Source: DAIRET01 sp036795455 (GTDB lineage: Bacteria; Bacteroidota; Ignavibacteria; Ignavibacteriales; Ignavibacteriaceae). Taken from it: 27,330 nt of DNA. Both the position numbers and the translations under genes were made by a program. The stretch spans positions 1 to 27,330 of the forward strand of contig DAIRET010000018.1 in NCBI GenBank assembly GCA_036795455.1, in the 5' to 3' direction. Shown piece by piece: positions 1 through 7,791 of this stretch (positions within the stretch are counted from its first letter, which is position 1; every line of letters starts with the position of its first letter). The notes under the pieces were generated by a model, which had not been told where the DNA came from, did no database searches, and saw only the letters and a program-made list of their open reading frames with translations.

Positions 1-758
1 AATTTCTTTATTACTTTCGCATATTCAAATTGTCGGTGACAATTTGCACATACTAAAACCAGATTTTTAAGATGGTGCCCGGAATTTGGTTCTATATGAT
101 GAAGTTCAAAGTATGGAGAGTTGTCTATTTTGGAAAAGGTAAATGAACAGATTTGACAGTATCCTTTGTAAATATTACCCAAAAGGGTTCTGATATTTGA
201 CGGGGTTTTTTCCTTATTTGCTCCAATATGAGTTTTTGTTCTTTTACGTAGCTCATCATTAGAATAATTTGCCAATCTTAAAAACTCATTAAAGACGATT
301 TCATCTTTTCTTATTTGAGTCAGACTTGATAATTGCTTTATTTTCTCAAGTGCTATTCTCTCATTTTTAGAACTATCAAAATCAGCCTGGATTTTCCTGG
401 TTCTTCCAATGAATTCTCCTTCTTTTACTAATCTATAAACAAATTTTTCTTTATCTAATATTTGTAAAACTAACTCATCCCCTTCTTTAATTTGGTTTTC
501 ATCAAACCATGTTCTTAATCCCCCAATTCTGTTTTCATTCGTAGAGCTATAAAATGAACTAAAATTTTTTACATGCAGTTTTTGAGAATCATCCAAATAC
601 ATACTTATTTTTCGGTTTAATCGGGGTAAATATTTGCTAAATGTCTTCGGTATTGCGAGCAACCCTTTTTCTAACCGACTTTTAGTAACCACTATCGTTT
701 TGTAATCATAATTAATTTCACTTTTCTCAATGATTTTCTTTTGACTACTTGATTTCAT
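1..758 (-). CDS. B3-like DNA-binding domain plus HNH endonuclease, C-terminus cut by window edge
   Basis: Reading leftward from an ATG at 758 there is an uninterrupted frame of 252 codons that leaves the window. Residues about 20-112 resemble a B3-type DNA-recognition fold: the segment LLAIPKTFSKYLP (33-45), then the RIGGLRTWFDENQIKEGDEL stretch at 77-96, match the usual pattern of IPK, a GGW-like turn and an N-hydrophobic-K-x-GD motif. Residues 199-252 are a zinc-bound HNH nuclease: CQIC (C201, C204), ELHHIEP (H220, H221), N232, and CANCH (C237, C240, H241). Bacterial B3-like domains occur in restriction enzymes such as EcoRII, BfiI and NgoAVII, so a role in cutting foreign or modified DNA is inferred. 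An in-frame TTG at 788 is an alternative start. Any partner methylase would lie outside the window. The HNH assignment is firm; the B3 assignment rests on pattern alone. Confidence 0.82.
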   Translation of the reverse strand, partial: MKSSSQKKIIEKSEINYDYKTIVVTKSRLEKGLLAIPKTFSKYLPRLNRKISMYLDDSQKLHVKNFSSFYSSTNENRIGGLRTWFDENQIKEGDELVLQILDKEKFVYRLVKEGEFIGRTRKIQADFDSSKNERIALEKIKQLSSLTQIRKDEIVFNEFLRLANYSNDELRKRTKTHIGANKEKTPSNIRTLLGNIYKGYCQICSFTFSKIDNSPYFELHHIEPNSGHHLKNLVLVCANCHRQFEYAKVIKK

Positions 759-791
759 CTTCCACCAACAATTCTCATCATTTTTCAATGT

Positions 792-823
792 ACTTAGTTT
801 TTTTATTAATAATAAAACTAAGT
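792..823. repeat. Perfect inverted repeat between serine hydrolase and HNH genes
   Basis: The arms ACTTAGTTTT (792-801) and AAAACTAAGT (814-823) are perfect complements around a 12-nt AT loop. It begins 2 nt past the stop of the leftward-transcribed serine hydrolase gene and ends 34 nt before the HNH start. That position suits a terminator, but on the transcribed strand no U-run follows the second arm, so this remains a possible weak terminator or an RNA-end hairpin. Confidence 0.5.
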
Positions 824-824
824 G

Positions 825-1754
825 TTAATTACCGCTTTTAATAAGCTCATGTATCCCCTCCGCTAATTTTTTGAACTTCGGCAATGCAAATTCTTCACGC
901 AAAGGAATAAAACAGGAAATTATATATTGCACTTCTCCATCATCTATTATCCCAACGTCATTATTCCAGTAAGAATACCATCCAGTTTTGTGGTAGAACA
1001 TCGTATTACCCGGTAAACCGGACGCTAATTTGGATTTATCCAACTGTCGCCCTAACAATGTTTTCATCTGCTTGCTTACCCATGGATTTACAAGTTCATC
1101 TCTATAAACCAGGTACATGAAATCGGCAGCATGAAGAGCACATGTTTCGGTTCCTTTTATTTTTTCATAACCGGGGTCTTCAAATTTTCTACTCAAGAAC
1201 TTACGCGTAACTTCGCTTCCATTCCAATTATAAGCGTGCATCAACTTGTTGATATTTTCCCTCCCCGCTTTATCTATTAAACAGTTGGCAGCACTGTTAT
1301 CGCTTCTTGTAATCATCAAATCTAAAAGATAGTTTATCGTTACCGTATCACCATCCCTTAAAAGCGGGCGCGGGTCGGATTTAATTTCTTTGCTTCTATC
1401 CACATCGTTGGGAGATTTAACGACATACTCATCATAAAGAGAATATTTTTCTTGTGATACCTGGTTTAGTATTTCTGCTGCTACGTACATTTTGTAAACC
1501 GATGCCGGGTAAATAAAATTTTCCGGGTTCACTCCCGCAAAGTATGCCTTCTCTTTTTCGATTTTAATTACTGCAAGCGATATTTGTTCTATCCCATCCT
1601 CGCCTACATCAAAATCTTTATCGAGTTCAAGCTGCTGGACAAGCTGCTTCAATTTGATGGAAAGGTTTTCATCTTTTTCGTAATAAGAAGGAATGTTTTG
1701 GTCTTGAGCAGTCATAACTCCACATAGAAGAATTAATAATAAAAATGATTTCAT
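825..1754 (-). CDS. Exported serine hydrolase of the class A beta-lactamase fold
   Basis: This 309-residue protein starts with a signal peptide (about 1-16, ending VMTAQ), so it acts outside the cytoplasm. The penicillin-recognising serine-enzyme motifs are present: S85-V-Y-K88 (SxxK), S151-D-N153 (SDN) and K256-T-G258 (KTG). Length and motif spacing match class A beta-lactamases. The region after SDN does not show the usual ExxLN omega-loop motif carrying the deacylating glutamate; it reads through RKFEDPGYEKIKGTETCAL (189-207) instead. Penicillin hydrolysis is therefore uncertain, and a peptidoglycan-related hydrolase or an unusual lactamase are both possible. It stands alone, divergent from the AraC-type regulator at 1935, and no strong ribosome binding site precedes its ATG. 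Confidence 0.85.
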   Translation of the reverse strand: MKSFLLLILLCGVMTAQDQNIPSYYEKDENLSIKLKQLVQQLELDKDFDVGEDGIEQISLAVIKIEKEKAYFAGVNPENFIYPASVYKMYVAAEILNQVSQEKYSLYDEYVVKSPNDVDRSKEIKSDPRPLLRDGDTVTINYLLDLMITRSDNSAANCLIDKAGRENINKLMHAYNWNGSEVTRKFLSRKFEDPGYEKIKGTETCALHAADFMYLVYRDELVNPWVSKQMKTLLGRQLDKSKLASGLPGNTMFYHKTGWYSYWNNDVGIIDDGEVQYIISCFIPLREEFALPKFKKLAEGIHELIKSGN

Positions 1755-1789
1755 AATCGCACTTCACTTTATTTAGAATTTTTGCACTT

Positions 1790-1811
1790 AAAAGTTAGCG
1801 AAAAGTTAGAG
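1790..1811. repeat. Tandem 11-bp repeat in the divergent promoter region
   Basis: Two copies of AAAAGTTAG, each followed by CG or AG, lie head to tail at 1790-1800 and 1801-1811, roughly 36-57 nt upstream of the serine hydrolase start. On the minus strand each reads CTAACTTTT, close to the TAnnTTTG promoter element, so this could be part of that gene's promoter or a small direct-repeat binding site. Weak evidence. Confidence 0.35.
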
Positions 1812-1905
1812 ATTACGGAAAGCAGAAATTACCTGCTTTAACCGGTTTCCATCCAATGTGAAATGTTCATGTCGCATTTTTCCAATTATTTGCCATGTTT
1901 GTATG

Positions 1906-1913
1906 TAAATTTG
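1906..1913 (+). promoter_or_regulatory. TAnnTTTG-type -7 element for the AraC-type gene
   Basis: The octamer TAAATTTG fits the Bacteroidota-type -7 consensus TAnnTTTG. It lies 21 nt before the ATG at 1935, giving a short leader. The upstream -33/-35 element is poor, with only TTTG-like runs near 1889-1900. The gene lacks a Shine-Dalgarno sequence, as is common in this group. Confidence 0.4.
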
Positions 1914-1934
1914 TTGGGTTAAAAAAAATAATTT

Positions 1935-2741
1935 ATGAATTACAGTTACTATACACCGGAAGAACCGTTATCGAGTTTCGTCAAGTGTTTTTGGCTGCTC
2001 AACAGTTCATCCTGTTCTGAAGAACAAAATTGCAATATTATTCTACCGACTGGTTGTATTGAGTTGGTTTTTTATTATGGAGATGTTAATTCCAATAAAA
2101 GAAAAAACTCGAAATCTTATGGAGTTGTTGCAGGACAAAGAACAAGCCGTACTGAAATTTTCCCCTCTTGTTACTCCGGGTTGATATCTGCAATGTTGCG
2201 ACCGGAAGCAGCAGGATTAATTCTTGGTGATTCCGCATACTACTTCTCAGGTAGTTATGTAGATGCAGAATCTGTCTTCGGCAGCGAAACAAGCACTTTG
2301 TATGATAAACTATCAGAGGCAAAAACCGATTCTGCCCGTTTTATTTTTGTTGAGAGTTTCTTGAAAACGAGGATTAAAAAAACCGGGAAAGTGTTAAATA
2401 AGAGAATAGTAGAGGGAATAAACCAGTTATCGAGAATCGATAAAAACATGCGTATCGATACGCTTGCTGAAATTCTAAATCTAAGCAAGCGCCAAATGGA
2501 ACGCGTATTCCTTTCTGAAGTCGGTTTAGCCCCTAAAAACTTCGCAAGGGTTTTGCGGTTTCAAAAAGTATTTGCCCTACGCAACCGGAAACCTCATGTG
2601 AGCTTAACCGAATTAGCATACGAATGCGGCTTCTCCGACCAGGCACATTTTATTAATGACTTCAAATCACTCTCCGGTTTTACACCAAAAGAGTATTTCA
2701 AAACTTACCCGGCTTATTCGGACTATTTTACATTTCTATAA
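1935..2741 (+). CDS. AraC-family transcriptional regulator with DUF6597-like N-terminal domain
   Basis: The 268-residue protein has an N-terminal cupin-like sensor region (about 1-155, with the IILPTGCIELVFYYG segment typical of DUF6597-type AraC proteins). Its C-terminal DNA-binding domain holds two helix-turn-helix units: MRIDTLAEILNLSKRQMERV (first) and SLTELAYECGFSDQAHFIND (second), followed by the hallmark SGFTPKEYF. It probably controls the VOC-family gene 81 nt downstream in the same direction, because such pairs are common in Bacteroidota; this link is inferred. The ligand cannot be told from the sequence. The start is the first ATG after the likely promoter and has no clear ribosome binding site. 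Confidence 0.9.
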   Translation: MNYSYYTPEEPLSSFVKCFWLLNSSSCSEEQNCNIILPTGCIELVFYYGDVNSNKRKNSKSYGVVAGQRTSRTEIFPSCYSGLISAMLRPEAAGLILGDSAYYFSGSYVDAESVFGSETSTLYDKLSEAKTDSARFIFVESFLKTRIKKTGKVLNKRIVEGINQLSRIDKNMRIDTLAEILNLSKRQMERVFLSEVGLAPKNFARVLRFQKVFALRNRKPHVSLTELAYECGFSDQAHFINDFKSLSGFTPKEYFKTYPAYSDYFTFL

Positions 2742-2822
2742 AAGACGCATTTTTACAATTTTTCCTTTTCCGTTAACCATAAATTTGCTCCGTCAATAAT
2801 AATTAATTTTAAAGGAGAATAC

Positions 2823-3179
2823 ATGTCTTATACTGTAAAATGGTTTGAAATCATTGCTTCCGATTTTGAACGCGCGGTTAGTTTTTATCAATCACTATTC
2901 GGAATTGAATTAGAGAAGTGCATCTGCGGCGAAGAAAAAATGGCTTTCTTCCCGGGTAAAACAGGTTCAATTAGTACTGCTCCGGGGTTTCTCCCTTCCG
3001 AACAGGGAGTTGTTATCTATTTCAATTCCGATAACCTTGATAAAACATTATCAAAAGTTGAAAAACTCGGCGGAAAAATAATCTGGGGTAAAACCAAAAT
3101 AGAAGCTGAAGGTAAAGGAAGCTTCATCCTTGTAAGCGATTCCGAAGGGAACCGAATCGGGTTTCATTCCGATAATTAA
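2823..3179 (+). CDS. VOC-superfamily (glyoxalase/bleomycin-resistance-like) protein
   Basis: A 118-residue single-domain vicinal-oxygen-chelate protein. It begins VKWFEIIASDFERAVSFYQSLFG, the usual first beta-alpha unit, and ends with FILVSDSEGNRIGFHS, the usual last strand pair with a metal-ligand-like histidine/aspartate region. Members include glyoxalases, dioxygenases and antibiotic-binding proteins; the substrate here is unknown. A strong Shine-Dalgarno sequence, AAAGGAG at 2811-2817, fixes the ATG at 2823. It follows an AraC-type regulator that probably controls it, and it is closed off by a strong terminator. Confidence 0.88.
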   Translation: MSYTVKWFEIIASDFERAVSFYQSLFGIELEKCICGEEKMAFFPGKTGSISTAPGFLPSEQGVVIYFNSDNLDKTLSKVEKLGGKIIWGKTKIEAEGKGSFILVSDSEGNRIGFHSDN

Positions 3180-3202
3180 TTTTCTGTTTCTTTTAAATAA
3201 TT

Positions 3203-3235
3203 GGTTATCCGCTTTTAATGCGGATAACCTTTTTT
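3203..3235 (+). terminator. Rho-independent terminator after the VOC gene
   Basis: A perfect 10-bp stem, GGTTATCCGC (3203-3212) and GCGGATAACC (3220-3229), encloses a 7-nt loop and is followed by a run of six T residues (3230-3235). It lies 23 nt after the stop of the VOC-family gene. Confidence 0.93.
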
Positions 3236-3256
3236 AAACTTAAAGTAGCAACAGAT

Positions 3257-4516
3257 TCAAGTTTTCTGCTTCTTCTTTTTTGCAGCGGGGAAAAGGATGT
3301 TGTTTAGTATCAGCCTGTAACCGGGAGAATTTTTATAAAGACTTAATTCGGTTGGCGGGTCGCCCACAAGGTGCTGATAATCTTCAGGGTCATGTCCGCC
3401 GTAAAAAGTAAAAGTTCCTCTTCCGAAATTTCCGTGTATGTATCGAACCTGGTCTGTACCGTGTCTTTCACCGAGAATAATCACGGACTTTTTAATCAAC
3501 TCTTTCCTGAACATTGTAGTTTGTCCCATGAAACCTTTAACAACATTTACATGGCACTGTGTAAGCATCGTCGGAACCGGGTCATATTTTGCCGAGAAAT
3601 CAAACAGCGTAAAGTAATCGTTTTCCTGCGGTCCAATCTCATTCACTTGAATATCAATATCACTATACTCATAAACCATCGGGTTCATTTCAAGTTTGAA
3701 ATTTTCAAAAGCGAGGGTATTGGAAAAATCAAGTTTAGATTGAGCATCAGTGTCGGTAGCGTCCCCGTCGAACATCCGTTCGCAAATATCAACATTATGA
3801 GCGGCAAGTGCAATATCGTAAGAATCAGTTGCAGAACACATCGCAAACAGGAACATTCCTTTCCCGATCTGCTCTTTCATTGTTAAAGCAACTGCTCTCA
3901 TTAGTTCGGATACTTTTCTGAAGCCAAGTCTTTTTGCATCGTTCTCGTATCTCATCTGCTGGTCAATGTACCATTGAGCATTCGCATAGGAAGCATAAAA
4001 TTTTCCGTACTGCCCGGTAAAATCTTCATGGTGAAGATGAAGCCAATCGTATTTTTCTAAGTCGCCCCGCAAAATTTCTTCATTCCATATTTTTTCGTAA
4101 GGAATACTCGCATACTCAAGCGCCATGGTTACTGCATCATCCCATGGATGGAAACCGGGCGGAACATAAACCGCTACTTTGGGTGCTTTTTCAAGGCGAA
4201 CGACTTCCATGTTTTGGTCTTCACTTTGAACAAAAGAATAAATATCGATTACCTGCTGTCCCGGTACTACTTCAAAAGCTACACCGTTGATTCTGCAATC
4301 CCGTATAACTTCGTCGGAAGCATCAATCATAAAAGAGCCTCCGCGGTAGTTAAGAAGCCAATCCGCTTTCAAACTTTTCTCAAGAGCGTGGAATGTAACT
4401 CCGTATGCTTTTAAGTGGTCGGTCTGTTTCAAATCCATATAGATAAGTATCTTATCCTGGGAATAGGAAACATTTAAAAGCAAAAGCGGGATTATCAGCA
4501 GAAAAAATCTTAACAT
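3257..4516 (-). CDS. Conserved exported protein, often labelled 'asparagine synthetase B' in Bacteroidota
   Basis: A 419-residue protein with a signal peptide (about 1-19, MLRFFLLIIPLLLLNVSYSQ). Conserved-looking blocks are DWLLNYRGGSFM near 52-63, HPWDDAVTMALEYA near 123-136, the WLHLHHEDFTGQYGKFYAS block near 158-176, and MFLFAMCSATDSYDIALAAH near 220-239. This is the Bacteroidota family widely labelled 'asparagine synthetase B', but I see no N-terminal Cys2 glutaminase domain and no SGGxDS PP-loop, and the protein is exported, so that name looks wrong. The GG/H-rich and C-S-A-T blocks could fit a glutamine-amidotransferase-like fold; this is speculative. The lysine-rich tail (PAAKKKKQKT) is cytoplasm-unlike but not diagnostic. 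It starts 14 nt after clpX and is probably co-transcribed with it. Confidence 0.8.
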   Translation of the reverse strand: MLRFFLLIIPLLLLNVSYSQDKILIYMDLKQTDHLKAYGVTFHALEKSLKADWLLNYRGGSFMIDASDEVIRDCRINGVAFEVVPGQQVIDIYSFVQSEDQNMEVVRLEKAPKVAVYVPPGFHPWDDAVTMALEYASIPYEKIWNEEILRGDLEKYDWLHLHHEDFTGQYGKFYASYANAQWYIDQQMRYENDAKRLGFRKVSELMRAVALTMKEQIGKGMFLFAMCSATDSYDIALAAHNVDICERMFDGDATDTDAQSKLDFSNTLAFENFKLEMNPMVYEYSDIDIQVNEIGPQENDYFTLFDFSAKYDPVPTMLTQCHVNVVKGFMGQTTMFRKELIKKSVIILGERHGTDQVRYIHGNFGRGTFTFYGGHDPEDYQHLVGDPPTELSLYKNSPGYRLILNNILFPAAKKKKQKT

Positions 4517-4530
4517 ACTTTAAATAACTT

Positions 4531-5787
4531 TTACGCCGATTTTCTGTCTGCTTCGATATAAATCGGCTGCGCATTGTTATTCACTGTGTCGCCTGTAATA
4601 ATGCACTTAACAACGTTTTCTTTTGAAGGAAGCTCGAACATAATATCGATCATAAAATCTTCAAGGATTGAACGGAGTGCTCTTGCACCGGTTTTCCGCT
4701 CGATAGCTTTCTTTACTATTCCATCAATTGCAAACGGATCGAATTCAAGTTCAACACCTTCCATAGCAAAAAGCTTTTTATACTGTTTCAGTATGGCGTT
4801 TTTAGGTTGAAGAAGAATACTCTTCAATGCTTCTTCGTCAAGCGAATGAAGCGGTGCAATTACAGGGATTCGTCCGATGAGTTCGGGAATCAAACCGAAA
4901 CGGAGAAGGTCTTCCGGTCTTACCATAGAAATCAATTCATCATCCGAAAACCTTTTGCTGTCTGCCAGGTCGGCACCAAAACCGATTTTGCTTTTATTTA
5001 TTCTTGATGCGATTATTTTTTCAATACCTTCAAATGCTCCGCCGACTATAAATAGAATATTTTTTGTATTAATATTGATAAGGCTTTGTTCCGGGTGCTT
5101 CCTGCCTCCTTTAGGCGGAACGCCGGCTATTGTCCCTTCAAGGATTTTTAATAATGCCTGTTGCACACCTTCCCCCGAAACATCCCTTGTTATCGAAGTG
5201 CTTTCGCTTTTACGTGAGATTTTATCAATTTCATCAATATAAACAATTCCTTTTTGAGCACGTTCCACATTATAATCGGATGCCTGCAGCAAGTGAACAA
5301 GAACTGTTTCAACATCATCACCTACATAACCGGCTTCTGTAATTGTAGTTGCATCTGCAATTGCAAAAGGGACCTCAAGAATTTTTGCAAGAGTTTGAGC
5401 GAGTAATGTTTTACCAACACCTGTTTTACCGATTAGAAGGATGTTGCTTTTTTCGATTTCAACATCGTCAAGCTCAAAGAATTTGTCCTTCGAGTTTATT
5501 CTTTTATAGTGATTATAAACCGCTACGGAAAGAATTTTCTTTGCCCTATCCTGACCGATAACAAATTCATCAAGAGTTTTTTTTATCAGTTCAGGAGAAA
5601 TAAACTGTTGTTTTCGCGAACGCTGGTTACTGATTGCACTTAGATTGTGTTTTAAAATATCGACGCTGCTTGTTATACAAGCATCGCATATATACACATC
5701 TGGACCGGCAACAAGGCTCCCTACTTCGCTGCTATCGCGCCCGCAAAATGAACATTTAATGTTTTTATTGTTGTTTTTTTTAGCCAT
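4531..5787 (-). CDS. clpX: ATP-dependent Clp protease ATP-binding subunit ClpX
   Basis: ClpX is the hexameric AAA+ unfoldase that feeds substrates to ClpP in the cytoplasm. All hallmarks are visible in 418 residues: the zinc-binding domain (C12, C15, C34, C37), Walker A GKTGVGKT (120-127), pore loop GYVG (153-156), Walker B VYIDEID (182-188), the SGEGVQQALLKILEG region (204-218), the ClpP-docking loop IGF (268-270) and sensor-2 GAR (367-369). Length is normal for the family. clpP is not adjacent; instead clpX follows a TPR protein by 5 nt and precedes the exported protein at 3257-4516 by 14 nt, so it is probably transcribed from the promoter upstream of the TPR gene. Confidence 0.98.
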   Translation of the reverse strand: MAKKNNNKNIKCSFCGRDSSEVGSLVAGPDVYICDACITSSVDILKHNLSAISNQRSRKQQFISPELIKKTLDEFVIGQDRAKKILSVAVYNHYKRINSKDKFFELDDVEIEKSNILLIGKTGVGKTLLAQTLAKILEVPFAIADATTITEAGYVGDDVETVLVHLLQASDYNVERAQKGIVYIDEIDKISRKSESTSITRDVSGEGVQQALLKILEGTIAGVPPKGGRKHPEQSLININTKNILFIVGGAFEGIEKIIASRINKSKIGFGADLADSKRFSDDELISMVRPEDLLRFGLIPELIGRIPVIAPLHSLDEEALKSILLQPKNAILKQYKKLFAMEGVELEFDPFAIDGIVKKAIERKTGARALRSILEDFMIDIMFELPSKENVVKCIITGDTVNNNAQPIYIEADRKSA

Positions 5788-5792
5788 AAAAC

Positions 5793-7631
5793 TTAACCTT
5801 GTATTTTTTTCAACTTGATAATTTTTTCTCTTGCTTCGTCAAGATATAACGAGTTCGGATATTTTGCAAGAAGATTTTCATATGTAATAACCGCCATGTC
5901 ATACTTTTTTAGCCCGAACTCGTAGATTCGTCCTGCAAAAAACAATGCTCTATCGGCGGTTATGTTTAATTCCTGTTTTTCAATTTCAATGAGAATTTCA
6001 ATTGCCTTCGCATAATTGCCGAGAGCGGTTTCTATTTCGGCGATTCTAAAATCAGAGTAATTTTTAATAACAAACGCCTCTTTTTTAGCGGATGTTTCAT
6101 TAAATATCAGAAGCGCTTCTTCATATTTTGATTGAATGACCAACAACTCTGCACGGGCAACTTGAAGGAGTGAAAGTGAATCCCCGAATGAGTAATTCAA
6201 CAAAAAGGATAATTCAAGTGCATCGTTGGCAGAGTTATCCCTCAAATCATCCATGATTGGCTGTAAAGTATTTTTTGCATTTTCAAACTCGCCTTTATAA
6301 AAATATAAGTTGGCAAGATTCAGGTTTGCCGAGTTCTTCTGAACGGTTGAAGCTCTGCCTGAATTAATCACTCCTTTGAACATTTCACCCGCTTTATCTA
6401 ATTCACCATTAATTGTATAAATTCTACCGAGTTGTTCCGATGCAGCGAAATAGAAACCCGACAACGGGAAATCCTTCGCAATTTTACTCAAATACTCTTC
6501 CGCCGTTTTGCTGTCATCCAGTTTTTGAAAGTAGATGCTTCCGATTCTGAAATTAGATTCAATTGCGCTTTCGCTGTGCGGGTATATTTTCACAACATCA
6601 TTATATATTCCGATTAGCTCTTCATAAGCATTTCTATCAACCGGCAGCGGTATAAAAATCGGTTTCCATGTTTCGTTAGCTTCAATAAATTTCTTCTGAA
6701 GCACCGATTCCATTGTGCGTGCATACCCGAGCTTAACATTCGATGCTAATGGAGACGATGGATAACTTTTACTTATATAGCTATATGCAGCCAGGGCAAA
6801 TTCAAAATTCCCCCGGTTATACACTTTTTGAGCATAGTTAAATAATTCGCCCCCCTGCCTATTCTGTTTCTCATCAATAATTTTTGTTAATTCAAATGCT
6901 TCCGGGTACTGGTTGTTTTCAAGGTAAAGATTTGAAAGCAGGTGAGCATACGTTAAATTCCGTTCCGGGTTCTTTTTCTCAAACGCATTTATAAATGATT
7001 TTAATGCATCCGGTTTATCAAGAAAACTTGAAATTCTTCCTTCTATATTATATACCTGCTGCGGATCGGCATCAAGAATAAAACAGTATTCTTCAGCCGC
7101 TGATCCATACCGCATCGTAATAGAGTAAAGATTAGCGAGGTCAAAAGCTAAGAACTTCGGATCTGCAGAGATTTTTTTCCCCCTTTGAAGATAATCTATC
7201 GCTTTATCAAATGCCCGCACGTTTATGGCATAATTGGAAATCACCCTATAATAGCTTTCGTTTTTAGGGAGTGTTGATAACGCCTCATCCCACGTGCTAA
7301 AGGCTTTCGTTTCATTGCCGGATAGGAAGTAAGAAATTCCGAGCTGTCCGTACATACTAATATCGTTCGGTGAACTTTTTATTCTTTCCTGTAATAAGGA
7401 AATAGATTGCTCATATTCTTTCAACCTGATGTAAATATCATTCAGTGAATGGAAAAACTGGTGGTTTTGAGGCTGGGTTTTATAAATATCTTCGTAAATA
7501 GATTTCGCTTTTTGCAAATCACCCGCTTGCTCGTAACTTTTTCCGAGCATAAAACGGTTGTTTAAATCGCCTTGCTGAGAAAACAGTAGTGCGGAGAACA
7601 ACAAGAAAACATATAAAAATCTTAAAATCAT
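5793..7631 (-). CDS. Exported tetratricopeptide-repeat protein
   Basis: A 612-residue protein with an N-terminal signal peptide (about 1-18, LFLLFSALLFSQ-like) followed almost wholly by TPR-type helical pairs. Clear units include NRFMLGKSYEQAGDLQKAKS (25-44), ISMYGQLGISYFLSGNETKA, SAIESNFRIGSIYFQKLDDS, SANLNLANLYFYKGEFENAK and a final DMAVITYENLLAKYPNSLYL unit. Proteins like this act as periplasmic or outer-membrane scaffolds, for example in envelope assembly; no specific partner can be read from the sequence. It is the first gene of an operon with clpX (5 nt spacing). The ATG sits 4 nt after a strong -10 element, which suggests a leaderless message. Confidence 0.88.
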   Translation of the reverse strand: MILRFLYVFLLFSALLFSQQGDLNNRFMLGKSYEQAGDLQKAKSIYEDIYKTQPQNHQFFHSLNDIYIRLKEYEQSISLLQERIKSSPNDISMYGQLGISYFLSGNETKAFSTWDEALSTLPKNESYYRVISNYAINVRAFDKAIDYLQRGKKISADPKFLAFDLANLYSITMRYGSAAEEYCFILDADPQQVYNIEGRISSFLDKPDALKSFINAFEKKNPERNLTYAHLLSNLYLENNQYPEAFELTKIIDEKQNRQGGELFNYAQKVYNRGNFEFALAAYSYISKSYPSSPLASNVKLGYARTMESVLQKKFIEANETWKPIFIPLPVDRNAYEELIGIYNDVVKIYPHSESAIESNFRIGSIYFQKLDDSKTAEEYLSKIAKDFPLSGFYFAASEQLGRIYTINGELDKAGEMFKGVINSGRASTVQKNSANLNLANLYFYKGEFENAKNTLQPIMDDLRDNSANDALELSFLLNYSFGDSLSLLQVARAELLVIQSKYEEALLIFNETSAKKEAFVIKNYSDFRIAEIETALGNYAKAIEILIEIEKQELNITADRALFFAGRIYEFGLKKYDMAVITYENLLAKYPNSLYLDEAREKIIKLKKIQG

Positions 7632-7635
7632 GTTA

Positions 7636-7665
7636 CAAAAATAAGGAAAACGGGCGCTTCATCAA
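7636..7665 (-). promoter_or_regulatory. Promoter of the TPR-clpX operon, probably giving a leaderless mRNA
   Basis: On the minus strand, TTGATG (7665-7660) and TATTTTTG (7643-7636) are 16 nt apart. The same octamer TATTTTTG occurs in the rplM promoter. The ATG at 7631-7629 starts 4 nt after the octamer and 6 nt after its TATTTT hexamer, so the expected transcription start falls on or next to the A of the ATG. Confidence 0.62.
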
Positions 7666-7791
7666 GTAACAATATTAATCCCCTATGGTTTTGAAATTAA
7701 AAATAAGCCATACTGCAGGGTATTATTGGTTTTATCACCTTAAGTTTCTGTTCAAATTACTATTTTGGGTTTAGTATTTGAATCATTTATA

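Noticed and set aside
3203..3235. TATCCGC/GCGGATA palindrome resembling the nos/DUF438 operator
   Set aside because: The half-sites are in the opposite order (TATCCGC first), and a T-run follows directly after a gene's stop codon, so it is an ordinary terminator.
3371..3886. 171-codon open frame on the plus strand
   Set aside because: It lies fully antisense inside the exported-protein gene at 3257-4516, has no ribosome binding site and its translation looks like a frame shadow.
4877..5242. 121-codon open frame on the plus strand
   Set aside because: It is antisense within clpX, whose sequence is strongly conserved; the frame has no recognisable protein features.
7765..7791. TTG start adding nine residues to the membrane-anchored protein
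   Set aside because: No ribosome binding site is present and the ATG at 7792 gives a more usual short cytoplasmic N-terminus; it stays only as an alternative.
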